Of a DNA stretch of 64,000 nt, positions 35,801 through 45,835 are shown one piece after another. This DNA is from Vitrella brassicaformis (Eukaryota > Sar > Vitrellaceae), in NCBI GenBank assembly GCA_001179505.1, contig CDMY01000447.1, positions 19,096 to 83,095 on the forward strand, written 5' to 3'. Within the stretch, counting starts at the first letter, position 1, and each line of letters opens with the position of its first letter. Position numbers and translations under genes: made by a program. The notes beneath the pieces are model-generated. The model was not told the DNA's origin. It saw only the letters and a list, made by a program, of their open reading frames with translations, and did no database searches.

Positions 35801-38060
35801 TAAGTAAGTGGCTGCAAAGAGGACGCCCCTCTCCCGGTATTGTATACGCTTCTGTGTCTCAGGTTTCCTGAGATAGCGGCCAACTACGCCACCTACGTGA
35901 CGGACTATGTCGACCTGTATCTGGGCGTTATCCTAGAGGAGCTACGAAAGGTGAGCTCACGCACTGCAGGACCTTCTCTCTCGCACAGTCCATCATTACC
36001 CTCCTCTCTGTCTCTCTCGCTCTGTCTTCCCGTTTGTCAGATCACTGGCCCGTCCACGGTGTTTGTGGACTCTTCGCCGTCCAACGGCCCCCTCACCGAC
36101 GAGCCGAAGCGGTACCGCAAGAGCTGGGGCGATGCGTGGGACCCGAACAGAGGCGACGTGCACTTCTACAACTATGTCATGGACTGTCTGGACGTCACTC
36201 TCTATCCGAGGGCTAAGTTTATCAGCGAATTCGGCTTCCAGAGGTACAAAAACATGGCCACACTGTGTTTGTTGTGGACGTCTCTGCCTGCCTGCGTTGT
36301 GTGTGGTCTTGTGTTTGGCCGTCCGTCAGCCTGCCGTCGCTGCTGACGTATTTTGAGGGCGCCACCGACCCTTCCCATGGGTCGAGGGACTTCCACATCG
36401 CGTCGCATTTCGCCTATTACCGTCAGCGACACGTGGGCGGCAACTCGGAGATGATCCGGCTCTCAGGCGCACACTTCATGTGAGCTCACGCACAGACAGA
36501 CCACACTCACACAGGAGAAGAGTTTTCCAATGTCTCTATGTGTTACTCTTCTTTCAGCGTGCCCACCTCTCAGCAGACCCTTCCTCGGCGCCTCTCTGAC
36601 GCTGCCACCGACACAAACGGCACCTCTGCTCCTGCCCCTCCTGTCCCCCGCTCGCCACACACCGTCAACATGACAGCCTGGCTCGCCGATGCCGACCCAT
36701 CACACATCCTACGCGAGTATAGGAAATACTTCAATGACTCGTCTGTCGGATTGTCGGTGGCCAATGCAACGGAGACAGAGGAGGAGAAGGAGCTGGTGAC
36801 GGACTTCGAGCCGGAGGCCATCAGCCGTGCGATCAACAACGCAGAAGTCGACGATTTCGACAAGTTCGTGTACCTGACACAGCTGGAGCAGGGCAGGTGC
36901 TACGACGCGGCCGTGCGGCACTGGCGGAGGATCAAGGCCGACTGGGACGCACGCACTATGGGCGTCCTCTACTGGCAGCTCAACGATGTATGCGAACCCC
37001 CAGCCCCACACCACACGTGATCATGGAAGCACAAACAGTGATGGGTGGGTGCAGGTGTGGCAGGGCCCTTCATGGAGCTCGCTCGAGTATGGGGGTCGGT
37101 GGAAGCTTCTCCACCATATGGCCCAACGCTTCTTTGCGCCGCTGATGGTGACGGTGTCCTTCAACACTGACGCCGATCTGCTGGAGGTGTTTGCCGTCTC
37201 GGACATACCTTTGCCAGTCTACAGAGGCACACTCACAGTCCAGGCCATCAGATACAGGCAAGGGCAGGAGTGAGGCAGCCCATCCATCCATCCATCCATC
37301 CATGTGTCTGTGTCTCTGTGTGTATCCGTATCCTGTGTCTCTGCAGTGACGGCACTTACATCTACAAGGAGGTCAAAAGCGACATCGCCTTGGGGGCGCT
37401 GACATCCATGCTCCTCCTCCGCACCAAGGTCAGCCAGGTGCTCCAGTCCACCTGGTGGGACCCCGCTCACCTCTTCACCACTTCCTGCTCCGTCACCGAG
37501 TGCTTCCTGCGCTTCATCATCACATTCCCCGACCAGCCGGCCTATGTGGGCGGCAAGAAGGCCTCAGAAGGGCCGAGAGGCGGCACCCAGCTGACTGCGG
37601 CTGGTGATGCCTTCTTCACGCCTTTCCTGCGGGCGTCGCTGGCGTCTGCCACGGTGCATGTCAGCGCGATATCGAATGCTGAACCGATGAGGTGGGACCC
37701 CGGCTACGAAGCTGCGCAGGGGGGGAAGCTGCAGACGAGGGCCAAGATACAGCTGCAGGCCAACAAGGGGGGAGGGGTGGCGCTGTTCGTGTGGCTCGAG
37801 ACGGCCGTCAAGGGGCACTTCTCTGACAACGGTGCTGCGCAGGAAAGAGGCGGAAGAATGACCGCAAATCTCACCCTGTTTGTATTTTGTCTTCAGATTT
37901 TCACTTGATCCCTGGTGAGGGGAGGGAGGTGTATTTCATCTGTGACGACACCATCGAGAATCTGTCTGCGCGGCTGGGCCAGACGCTGCACGTGCGGCAT
38001 CTGCACGAGCCGTCACCCAAGCCAGTCAAGCTGCAGTCCCCACCACCACACATCTCGTGA
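32896..38060 (+). CDS. Beta-mannosidase (GH2), N-terminally membrane anchored
   Basis: Hydrolyses terminal beta-mannose from N-glycan-derived oligosaccharides. At least 16 exons. The first exon encodes about 70 polar residues and then one hydrophobic segment (LAVSVGMLLLAACVGIAGTV plus LFVV), which suggests a type II anchor instead of the cleaved signal of animal lysosomal enzymes. The galactose-binding-like N-domain follows (YLNGAVLGTSDNMFNKYTF; AQSDFGWDWGPALIGAGVWK). The GH2 core has LPVWAKGANLIPFSSF, MLRVWGGGIYPVDFLYNWAD, the acid/base Glu in VVWGGNNENES, and the nucleophile Glu in [28 protein letters not shown] is also typical. The C-terminal beta domain ends SPPPHIS, TGA 38058-38060. An in-frame Met upstream at 32797 is possible, but 32896 was preferred because the preceding codons look non-coding. 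It follows pyroglutamyl-peptidase on the same strand. Confidence 0.93.
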
Positions 38061-38799
38061 TGGGCTGGGTTCTCGAGCTCCGATGCGTGTTTTTGTGGTG
38101 TGGCCCCGATCCTTTCGCGCCTGATTTGTTCTCTCTCGTGTGTCTGCGTGTTGTCTGTGCGTGGTCGACTCGACTGTGGTGTGTGGAGTGCAGAAGAAAC
38201 GACGCCATGCCATGTGCGTTGATTATACACGAACATCGTCACGTGTGTGTGTCCCGCAGACGACTCCAAACGCATCCGCACATCGCATTCATGCACCAGC
38301 GACACGCACACACACACACACACACACAGACACCATTGACATGCACTGCACAGCAGTTCGGTCAGAAAGGGCCTCCCTCCCACCATCCACCCTCCCTCCC
38401 TCCCAGCATCCACCCTCCACACCATCCACCAAGTACCGTTCTCTACTCATGACAGCCACCTCAGCTACCTACACTCCATCTCATGTTTGGTACACCTCCT
38501 CCCCCTGCACAGTCAGTCAGTCTCGGTGTGCTGTCGATGCCGTCTTCTACACTTCCTCGTCGCCCGCCTCCTCTTCGGCAGCCCGCCTGACAGGGGGAGG
38601 GCACACACACACACACACACACACACACATCCAGCGTACAAGAGAGCATCAGCTGGCATGTTCAGCACCCCATCAAGCTACCTGCTGCTTCGTCATTGGC
38701 TGGCTGGACGGGCACCACTCCGTCGGCGGCCTGCACCTGCACCAACGCGCGTTGTATGACACAATGTGTGCTGGATTCTTTCACCGTCCGTCTGTGTAT
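38061..38799. other. Spacer with CA repeat
   Basis: No gene recognised. It includes CA tracts at about 38306-38328 and 38602-38629 and CCTCC-type repeats near 38385-38405. The start of the downstream RING gene could lie slightly upstream, at ATG 38764. Confidence 0.45.
38602..38629. repeat. (CA)14 microsatellite
   Basis: An uninterrupted CA run in the spacer upstream of the RING gene, and one of the longest of the many CA/TG tracts here. Confidence 0.95.
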
Positions 38800-39629
38800 A
38801 TGCGTGGATCTATCACGGACAGGAGGGACGACAGAGACCGACAGCCAGACCGTGACCGTGACCGTCGTAGCCGGAGCCGGAGCCGGAGCCGCGACAGAGA
38901 CTACGACCCCCGACCCAGGCCAGCCAGATACCGGTATGTGCCTTTCTCACACACAAAGGACGCGAGCATCTGTGTCACTCACACGTACATGTAATGCAGC
39001 AACCCGGCAGAGGACATGCAGACTGGCCCACGCACACACCGACATTCGCGGCGGAGGCGGGACAACCTGCCTGCGCACGGACAGTGGTATTCCGAAGGAG
39101 CAGCTGCTGCTGCTGCTGCTGCGAGTGAGAGTGCGAGTGCTGGTGGTGCTAGTGTTAGTGTGCTTCAGTGCACTGTGTGTAGGGAGGACTACCAATCGGA
39201 CGGCGACAAGGCACCCCAAGTCCTCGCATGCGGTGATCAATGCACACACACCGCACACAAGACCAACACGTGGACCAATGTGGCTGTGTGTGTGGCTGTG
39301 TGTGTTTGGCGGTTTCTGTGTTGCTCAGGTCATTCCTTCTGTGCGGAGGTGAGTGAGTGGGCACTTAAAAGAGTGTTGGCGACGATGGCATGCCATGTAT
39401 GTGTCTGCAGTGCGTCAGAGGGCTCATCCGCCATCACCCACATGGCCGTCGTGTTGCCCGGTGCCCCGAGTGCAGGTACGCATCAAGGCGACACACATAT
39501 GGGAGTGAATGCTTCGCACTTCCTTTGTGTGTCCATCGGTCGATCAGGGCGGTGACTGCGGAGGCTAACATTCAACCGAACTACGCCCTGCGAGATCAGA
39601 CAGAGATCTTGCGCGTGGGTGGACAGTGA
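38800..39629 (+). CDS. Small RING-finger protein with RS-like N-terminus
   Basis: A five-exon gene. The N-terminus is made of Arg/Asp and Arg/Ser repeats (MRGSITDRRDDRDRQPDRDR, then RSRSRSRSRDRDY), resembling splicing-factor RS tails. A poly-Ala stretch follows, then a C3HC4 RING spread over four exons: CTVCRED, APQVLACG, HSFCAE, CVRGLIRHH and RCPECR. RING domains recruit E2 enzymes, so it is a likely E3 ligase. The C-terminus is NYALRDQTEILRVGGQ, TGA 39627-39629. Splice junctions inside the RING (39230/39330, 39350/39410, 39477/39546) are supported because only they restore the zinc ligands. The start could also be ATG 38764. Confidence 0.8.
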
Positions 39630-40983
39630 CGGGTCGGCATGACTCAACAGGCACACACAGATAGACAAGGCAGAGGGACTGACTAGTCTGAGGGATTCTG
39701 TCGAAGCTACAAGTGCATGGCTGGCATGGAGCCAGCAGAGATGCCCAGCTGGCTGGCTTTATGTATCTTTGTGTGTGTGTACATGAGAGACTCAGCGCGG
39801 GTGTGCAGGTCTTGTTTGATCCTAGCTATCTTGCCCTTCTGTGCCACTAATGCTGAGCAGGGAGGATGGCGGCAAAGGGGGCGAAGACAGCAAGGCGCGA
39901 ACAAGACCGGCACACTCACTGTTTTACACGTGGATGGATGGATGGATGAATGGGTCTGTCTGTCTGTCTGTCTGTGAGTATGCATTCTTGCCTGTGATCA
40001 CCTCGACGACATGCATGTATGTGTGACCCTTGTGTGTGAATTCGATGCTTTTACCAACACACCCACAAACAAACGTCGCACCAGGTAGCTCTTTCAGTAA
40101 CCAACTGCATCGAGGCGTCTTCAAGCACTCACTCACTCACATGCATGCAAACACATGCACAGCACACACATCAGAGTCCTTCCTGGGTGAGTGCAGCGTC
40201 AAGGTCGCATGGTGGGTTGGTGCGTGGTGGTGCGATATAGATTGGTCGAAGTGTCACTTCGCCATTTGTAGAATGCTTATTTATTGGATGCTGTCATCCC
40301 AATGTCTCCCACCATCCACCCTCCTCAGGCAAGACAGACAGACAGACAGAGCCGGCAAGATGGATGGGCCTCCCACCATCCATCCATCCATCCACCCTCC
40401 ACACACATGAATGGAACCCATCCTCACACATGAATGAATGAATGAATGTCATCTCTTTGTGTCTGCCCCTCCACCACCCCTCCCTCCCTCCCTCCCGGTC
40501 AACCAGCCAGCCATGTATGATCCCTCGACGAGTCCCCTGCTTGATTGAGGTCAGGAGGGGGAATCAGCCAACCCAACAACACACAACACACAAGCACGGA
40601 GCACCACACGACACAGCACAGCACAAGACACAGCACTGCCAACAAATACATACAGCCCCCACGGATGGATGTACATATGATGATATGTCCCTGCCAGCTG
40701 CTCTCCCCGTGTGTGCGCCGCGGGACAACACCAGAATGAATAGCCAATCGATCTACAATTGGGGCGCACACGAGGGCAGACCAAGACAGACAGACAAGCC
40801 AGGTGAGCTCTACATCCGCCGTACATTCATTCAAACGTGCAGACAGACACCTTCATTATGGACGGACATGAATGAACATGTACGCACCCCCCCTTTATCT
40901 GCCTCTCCCCGCACCAAGCGAGAAGAGACACACCTCAGCTCATGTGTCGCATCCATCCATCCACTCACGCATCCTCGTGTGGC
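39630..40983. other. Repeat-rich spacer between convergent genes
   Basis: No gene is seen. The stretch has GGAT, CTGT, GACA and TCCA tetranucleotide runs (near 39930-39975, 40330-40350 and 40378-40395) and CA-rich sequence near 40575-40640. Open frames here are short and low in complexity. Confidence 0.5.
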
Positions 40984-41686
40984 TCATCTAAAGCCAAACG
41001 CATCACGTATTTTACTTGTAACATTTTCTTCGACTGCCCTCCCCATGACTTCCCCCTGACGTCCGACTTCGCTTGCAGCCTCGCCGATGTTCCTCCCGAT
41101 CTCAGGTCTCTTCTCTCGGCCAAACTTCTCGCCCCTTTTCGCCCCTGCCCAGGCGCCAGCAGCCATTCCGACGGCCGCCCCGGTTGCGCTTCCATACCTC
41201 TCGCCCAGGCGTTCGCCCTCATTGCCCAAGTCGTGGCCATGCTTATTGCCAATCCCAATGGTATGTCTGCTGTGGTAGTAGTCGTCTTCGATCTCATGGG
41301 CAGGCGGAGTATTCTCTGCGACATTCTTGATTGTCTCGACCGCATCGACTAGGTCACCGAAATCCTCAATCTCGGGCAGCTCGATGCCGAATGGACCAAG
41401 GCGACGCAGTCCCGGCCTTTTCAAGTCTTCATCCGCCTTGACGGAAACGCCAGACCTGCAGCAGGCAAGACAGACAGACAGGCAGACAGACAGACAGGCG
41501 TATGGTGCATCATGTGTGTGTGTGGGCTCGTGTGTGTGTTTCCTTCTCTTACTTCTCTTGTGTGGCCTTGTCACGCAGAGAGCGGAGCACATTGGGCGCA
41601 GCCTTGACATTGTCAGCGGGGCTTCCAGACACCACCGCGGCGATGACCAGCAGGGCGACAGCCGACATCATGACGAAGCGAACCAT
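40984..41686 (-). CDS. Small secreted glycine-zipper protein (unknown)
   Basis: A two-exon gene encoding about 200 residues. Exon 1 gives a good signal peptide (MVRFVMMSAVALLVIAAVVS, then GSPA), so the product enters the secretory path. After the intron (about 41551-41456) the mature protein has an acidic part (GIELPEIEDFGDLVDAVETI) and then an amphipathic Gly/Ala/Lys/Glu region with small-residue spacing (GSATGAAVGMAAGAWAGAKR), ending IRDAFGFR, TGA at 40984-40986. The glycine-zipper-like region could associate with membranes. Nothing identifies a family. Confidence 0.7.
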
Positions 41687-41726
41687 TGTGGAGTGACAAT
41701 GAACGAACCGAAGGAAGAGCAAAGCC

Positions 41727-41796
41727 AGGGGGCGGCGAGGGGAAGAGCGAGAGCGACCGACCGGGGCGGCGAGGGGAAGAGCGAGAGCGACCGGAT
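41727..41796. repeat. 35-bp tandem duplication
   Basis: The unit GGGGCGGCGAGGGGAAGAGC and the following GAGAGCGACCG occur at 41727 and again at 41762, a period of 35 bases. It lies just upstream of the secreted protein's start codon, in its likely 5' untranslated region. Confidence 0.85.
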
Positions 41797-42359
41797 AGAA
41801 GAGAGAGGGACCGATGGAAGCGATGCAGACGAGAGAATGAGACGACACACGACAGGCACCAGAGAGAGCGAGCGAGCGAGCGAGAGATCCCGTTCTCTCC
41901 TCTCCTACGAAACGAAACACCTGCAGACACACACAAGTAGTCCCCTAGGACACTTTTGCGTAGGCGGGTGGCTTCTTCAAGCTGCAGCTGCTGCAGCAGG
42001 CCGAGCAACAACATCGCAAATGAATCGCGAATCTCTGCGCAAGGACGAGCTCGCAAAGCTCGCGGGGGAGGGAAGGGGGGGCGAGCCTCCCGTTGGGGTC
42101 CCCCCGTCTCTTTTTGTGTAAGCGGAAAGTGGGAGGATCACGCTTTACAGATCTCGCCGATTCGCTGTGTGTGTTTGTTGTCGTCAGCTTCCTTCTCGTG
42201 AGATCTCGAGAGATCCATGGCCGAGTTCAGTCCCAATGTCAGAGGCGACCCAAGCGTGGGTTCCCTCGTGGTGTGCACCTTCAGACTCGGAGAAGTGCCA
42301 TCCCTCCGGAGAGCCAGGTCATCATCCAGCTTGTTCCGCAGAGCCAACGGAGAGGACTT

Positions 42360-42835
42360 CTCGCGTGAAACGTCGATGATGCGCCGGGTGGAATCGTCAC
42401 CCAGCCTCTCGGGTTCGATTGTGGCCTGTTTCAGCGAGGTCTTCTTGACGATCCCAAACTCGCCAGCGAACCAGGACATGATCCACGTCAGGATCTTCAG
42501 CGGCAGTGATCCAGGTGAGCTTTCACCGGAAGGTGTGTCTGCATCCCCCGAGGCTGCGTTTAGGGTTCTCGCGTGAGACGACGATGATGCGCCGGGTGGA
42601 ATCGTCACCCAGCTCCAGAGAAGAACTCTCGCGCGAAGGTACAGCAATGGAGAGGATCGTCTCACCACCGGGATGCCGACGCTTTTGTCCCTTCAGATTC
42701 AATTGTGGCCTGTTTCGGCGAGGTCTTGTTGACGACCCCAAACCCCGCTGGCGACACGAACCAGGACATGATCCACGTCAGGCTCTTCACCGGCAGGTGT
42801 GTCTGCATCCGCCGAGGCTGCGTCGCATGTGTGCC
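42360..42835. repeat. Diverged tandem duplication of about 210-290 bp
   Basis: Several blocks occur twice in the same order. GATGATGCGCCGGGTGGAAT is at about 42375 and 42583. ATTGTGGCCTGTTT is at 42418 and 42702. GAACCAGGACATGATCCACG is near 42468 and 42758. GGTGTGTCTGCATC is near 42531 and 42797. Offsets grow from 208 to about 290 because the second copy carries an extra block of about 75 bases. Confidence 0.85.
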
Positions 42836-42956
42836 GGCCTACTCCCTGCGGATGCGAGGGCGGGCCAGGGAGGCCGTGAATAGCCACACGTGGCCGGTTC
42901 ACATCTTGAGGGCAGTCCACGGCTTCCCTCCCCTTTCCAGGAGACTGTCTGCTGCG

Positions 42957-43735
42957 ATGGTCAGGGAGGCGGCGTTGGGGGCGGGTGCAGCTGCTGGTGC
43001 GGCCGCTACGGGACTAGTCACGAGTTCAATGATCGGCGCTGCTGCTGCTACTGGTGGGTGAGGCGGTAGGGGGGAGGCAATGACCGCATGGTGCCACTCA
43101 CGCTCATCACTGCGTACGGTGTGTGTTGTCTGTCGGGTTGGCTGTTGTCAGGAACGGCAGGAGCCGCGGCAACCAACGAGTGGCCTCGCAACGATAGGAG
43201 GGGCGGCAGGCCTGGGAGGGATGACTGGAGGCATTGGAGTGATTACCTTCATTCCGGCGGCGCTGACTGCCATCTCTATGCGCTCACTCGTCAGGCTATG
43301 GAGGGATGACGCAACCACCGCAAACGCCACTGGCATCGGCGCGGCAACCGGTGGCCTTGCGGGAGCTGTTGGCAGTGTGGGCCTCGTCTTATCAAGTGAG
43401 ATGCATGCAACACGGAGAGAGACTGACACATGACATGCACGTAATATGGTGGTTCTGCTGCTGGTGTCTGTGCAGGTGGATCTGGGTCAGGTCTGAGTGC
43501 TGCGAGCATCGCCTCAAGGCTGGCGTCCCTCGGAGGCGGGTCCATTGCAGCGGGTGGAGGTGGGATGCTGGCCGGCCTGTCGGTCCTCACCCTCGGCACG
43601 ATGGGCGTCGCTGCATTGGCAGGGGGCGCCTCCTGGGGCGTCGCCGAAGGCACTTTGTACTTGCTCGAAATCAACTTGAGGAATGACATCATGCGCCTAC
43701 AGAGACAGGGGGTTGTCTTCCCGGATGTGATGTGA
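42957..43735 (+). CDS. Ala/Gly-rich membrane protein, possibly IFI6/IFI27-like
   Basis: Three exons encode strongly hydrophobic, small-residue-rich segments: ALGAGAAAGAAATGLVTSSM, then GGMTGGIGVITFIPAALTAI, GATGGLAGAVGSVGLVLS and GGSIAAGGGGMLAGLSVLTL. The C-terminus is charged (INLRNDIMRLQRQGVVFPDV), TGA 43733-43735. Repeated AxxxG and SIAA patterns resemble the IFI6/IFI27 (ISG12) membrane domain, but composition alone could give this, so the family call is tentative. Exon 2 needs an acceptor near 43197 to keep the hydrophobic frame. The start at 42957 is the nearest in-frame Met; an earlier exon is possible. Confidence 0.55.
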
Positions 43736-45835
43736 CGCGGGGGCGGGGCACTCCTGTCAACAGTGTGCTTTTTCGATGCTTGGACATTCTGTCCTCCACA
43801 TGCCATGTGGTTCTGAGTCAGTTTGTAGTACGAAGCACTGGACAGGATGCATGTTGTGCCTGTGCGGCGGTACTGTAGCCTCTGTGCAGGTTGTGCACGT
43901 GCGCGCCTGTCTGTCTGTCTGTCTGTCTGTGTGCGTGTATGCATATGCTCGTGGTGCATTCGATCCCATTACTCTTGGTGTGTGAGCGTGTGTGATTGTC
44001 CGTTGGTTTTCCTCTCGACTGTCTCTGGGCTGTATTCGTGTGCTGCGCCACTGGCACAACGAAATACAATCCACAAAGAGACGAGGGGCGGCCGCATCTG
44101 CGGATGTCTCTTCCGGTTTGTGCATGCATGCCGATTGCTTCTCATAAAGTGCTTGCGCAAATATAGGCTTGTGAGGGGGTTTGTCTTGGAGACTGTCCAG
44201 CCAGACAGAATGTCGGTGTTAGTGTTGCATGCGTTGGTGTGTCAGGGGACAAGACGACGGGAGCATTGCAGATGTGTACGGGTGCCTGGTGGGTCAAGAT
44301 GGGACGCTGATAAATGCATGTCTCGGCTGCCGCGCGTGTGCTGACGACAGTGAGCAACCCGCGAGACAGATTTCTCGCGGGTTGCCGCGAGAAATTTGTA
44401 TGGGAGGCATGGCTGGCCACCAACAACGACAACCAACAAACAGCCATGCGATTTTCTTCGGCGGCCACGATCGGTAAACGAGACGATGAGGAGGGGACAG
44501 ACCTGGGCCTCGTCAACGGTTTTAGAGACCTTTGATTCATCCATCCGTCCCCGAGTGTGATTCATGTCATGCACACGAGAAGCGTCTCTGGACATGACAC
44601 CATGCAATCAATGCAGAGAGGGAGCACTTACTGTCCGCAGAGAGTGTGTGAGAGCGAGGCAGAGAGAGCCTATGTACAGCACACAAGGACGGACCTACAC
44701 ACCGCACTGACAGACAGACATGCACTGACAGACATCACAACCACTCACACAGCGTGTGTATCCGTCCCTGCCATTTCTCTCTCAGCTACCGACATCCTCT
44801 CTATCCTCTCTGTGTCAGTGGTGCCCTGCCGTACGACACAATGGTAAGTCATCCAGCCATCCACCGACCAGCCAGCCATGCCCATCCATCTATCCGTCTG
44901 ACTGACTGACTGACTGACTGTGGGGGACCTGTGTCTTGATGAGCCCATCGGTGCGGTGTCGTCAGTGCCGGCAAGAGCGGCCGCACTGACGACGCCGCAC
45001 GATTCGGCGCATGAGGACTGACTGACATGAAAGAAACCTAGACACCCTCTCTGTCTGTCGCCCTCCCTCCCTCCCTCCCTCCCTCCAGTCGTCAGATAAG
45101 GCTGATAGGAAGAGTCAGCACGGTCAGGCGAGTGCGGGCCGGGCCGCGTGAGCAAAACACAGGCCATTGCTACACCACACGAGAATCGAGACGACTCGCC
45201 GCCACACACGCGTCAACAGGTATAGACACACACACGTGGGATGTGGTGGGGTGGTTGACTCGACCAAAAGCAAAAGGAGAGGACGTGTCTTGTCACGCAT
45301 TGCATACACGAGGCGGACGTCGGATGTGGCATGGGACGGTGTGTGTGCCTTGCTGTGTCTGCCCATCTCCCCTCTGCTGCTGTGTGTCCTCTCTCTCCGG
45401 CCCACCCACACCTCACCGGTCTGGTCGGCCAATGCACATGAGGGGGGGCAATCGGAGGGGAGGGGCGGAGTGGACAGACAGACAGACAGACAGACAGAAA
45501 GAGACGAGCGAGCCAGCCGAAGAGACACACTGGTGTGAACAAACACGCTGTCATTAGGAAGAGGCAGACCATCCATCCATCCATCCAGCCAGCCATCAGC
45601 GAGTACCACAGCAGACAGCATACCGCACGAGAGAAAGTCCCCACCCGCCCCACTCTATCTGCCGCCCACACATCCGTCCATCCGGAGAGAATATGTCTGG
45701 CGGATCGCTTCAACGCTAACACCGCCGCCCAGCCTGACACACCCATGGAAAGACAGACACAGACACCATTGCGTAAGCCGTGAGCGCATCTGCTGCTCGT
45801 CTCAGTCGTGTTTGGTGCAAACATACCTCAGCTGT
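43736..45835. other. Gene-poor spacer with paired hairpins
   Basis: No gene recognised. It contains CTGT runs (about 43908-43930), ACTG runs (44898-44920), CTCC runs (45060-45087) and GACA runs (45474-45500), plus the switch-like hairpins at 44354-44395. Confidence 0.5.
44354..44395. repeat. Two overlapping, mutually exclusive hairpins
   Basis: GCAACCCGCGAGA (44354-44366) pairs perfectly with TCTCGCGGGTTGC (44373-44385). The middle segment ATTTCTCGCGG (44370-44380) can instead pair perfectly with CCGCGAGAAAT (44385-44395) around a GTTG loop. Both stems cannot form at once. Confidence 0.85.

Larger units (their letters stand above)
41687..42956. promoter_or_regulatory. Divergent intergenic region with duplications
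   Basis: This stretch lies between the secreted protein (minus) and the Ala/Gly-rich protein (plus). It has purine-rich GAGCGA repeats, a 35-base tandem duplication (41727-41796) and a diverged duplication of about 210-290 bases (42360-42830). Both strands are open over parts of the duplication, but I do not call a gene. Confidence 0.45.

Noticed and set aside
42138-42668. A 176-codon minus-strand gene
   Set aside because: The frame lies in a diverged tandem duplication and both strands are open, so it cannot be called from sequence alone.
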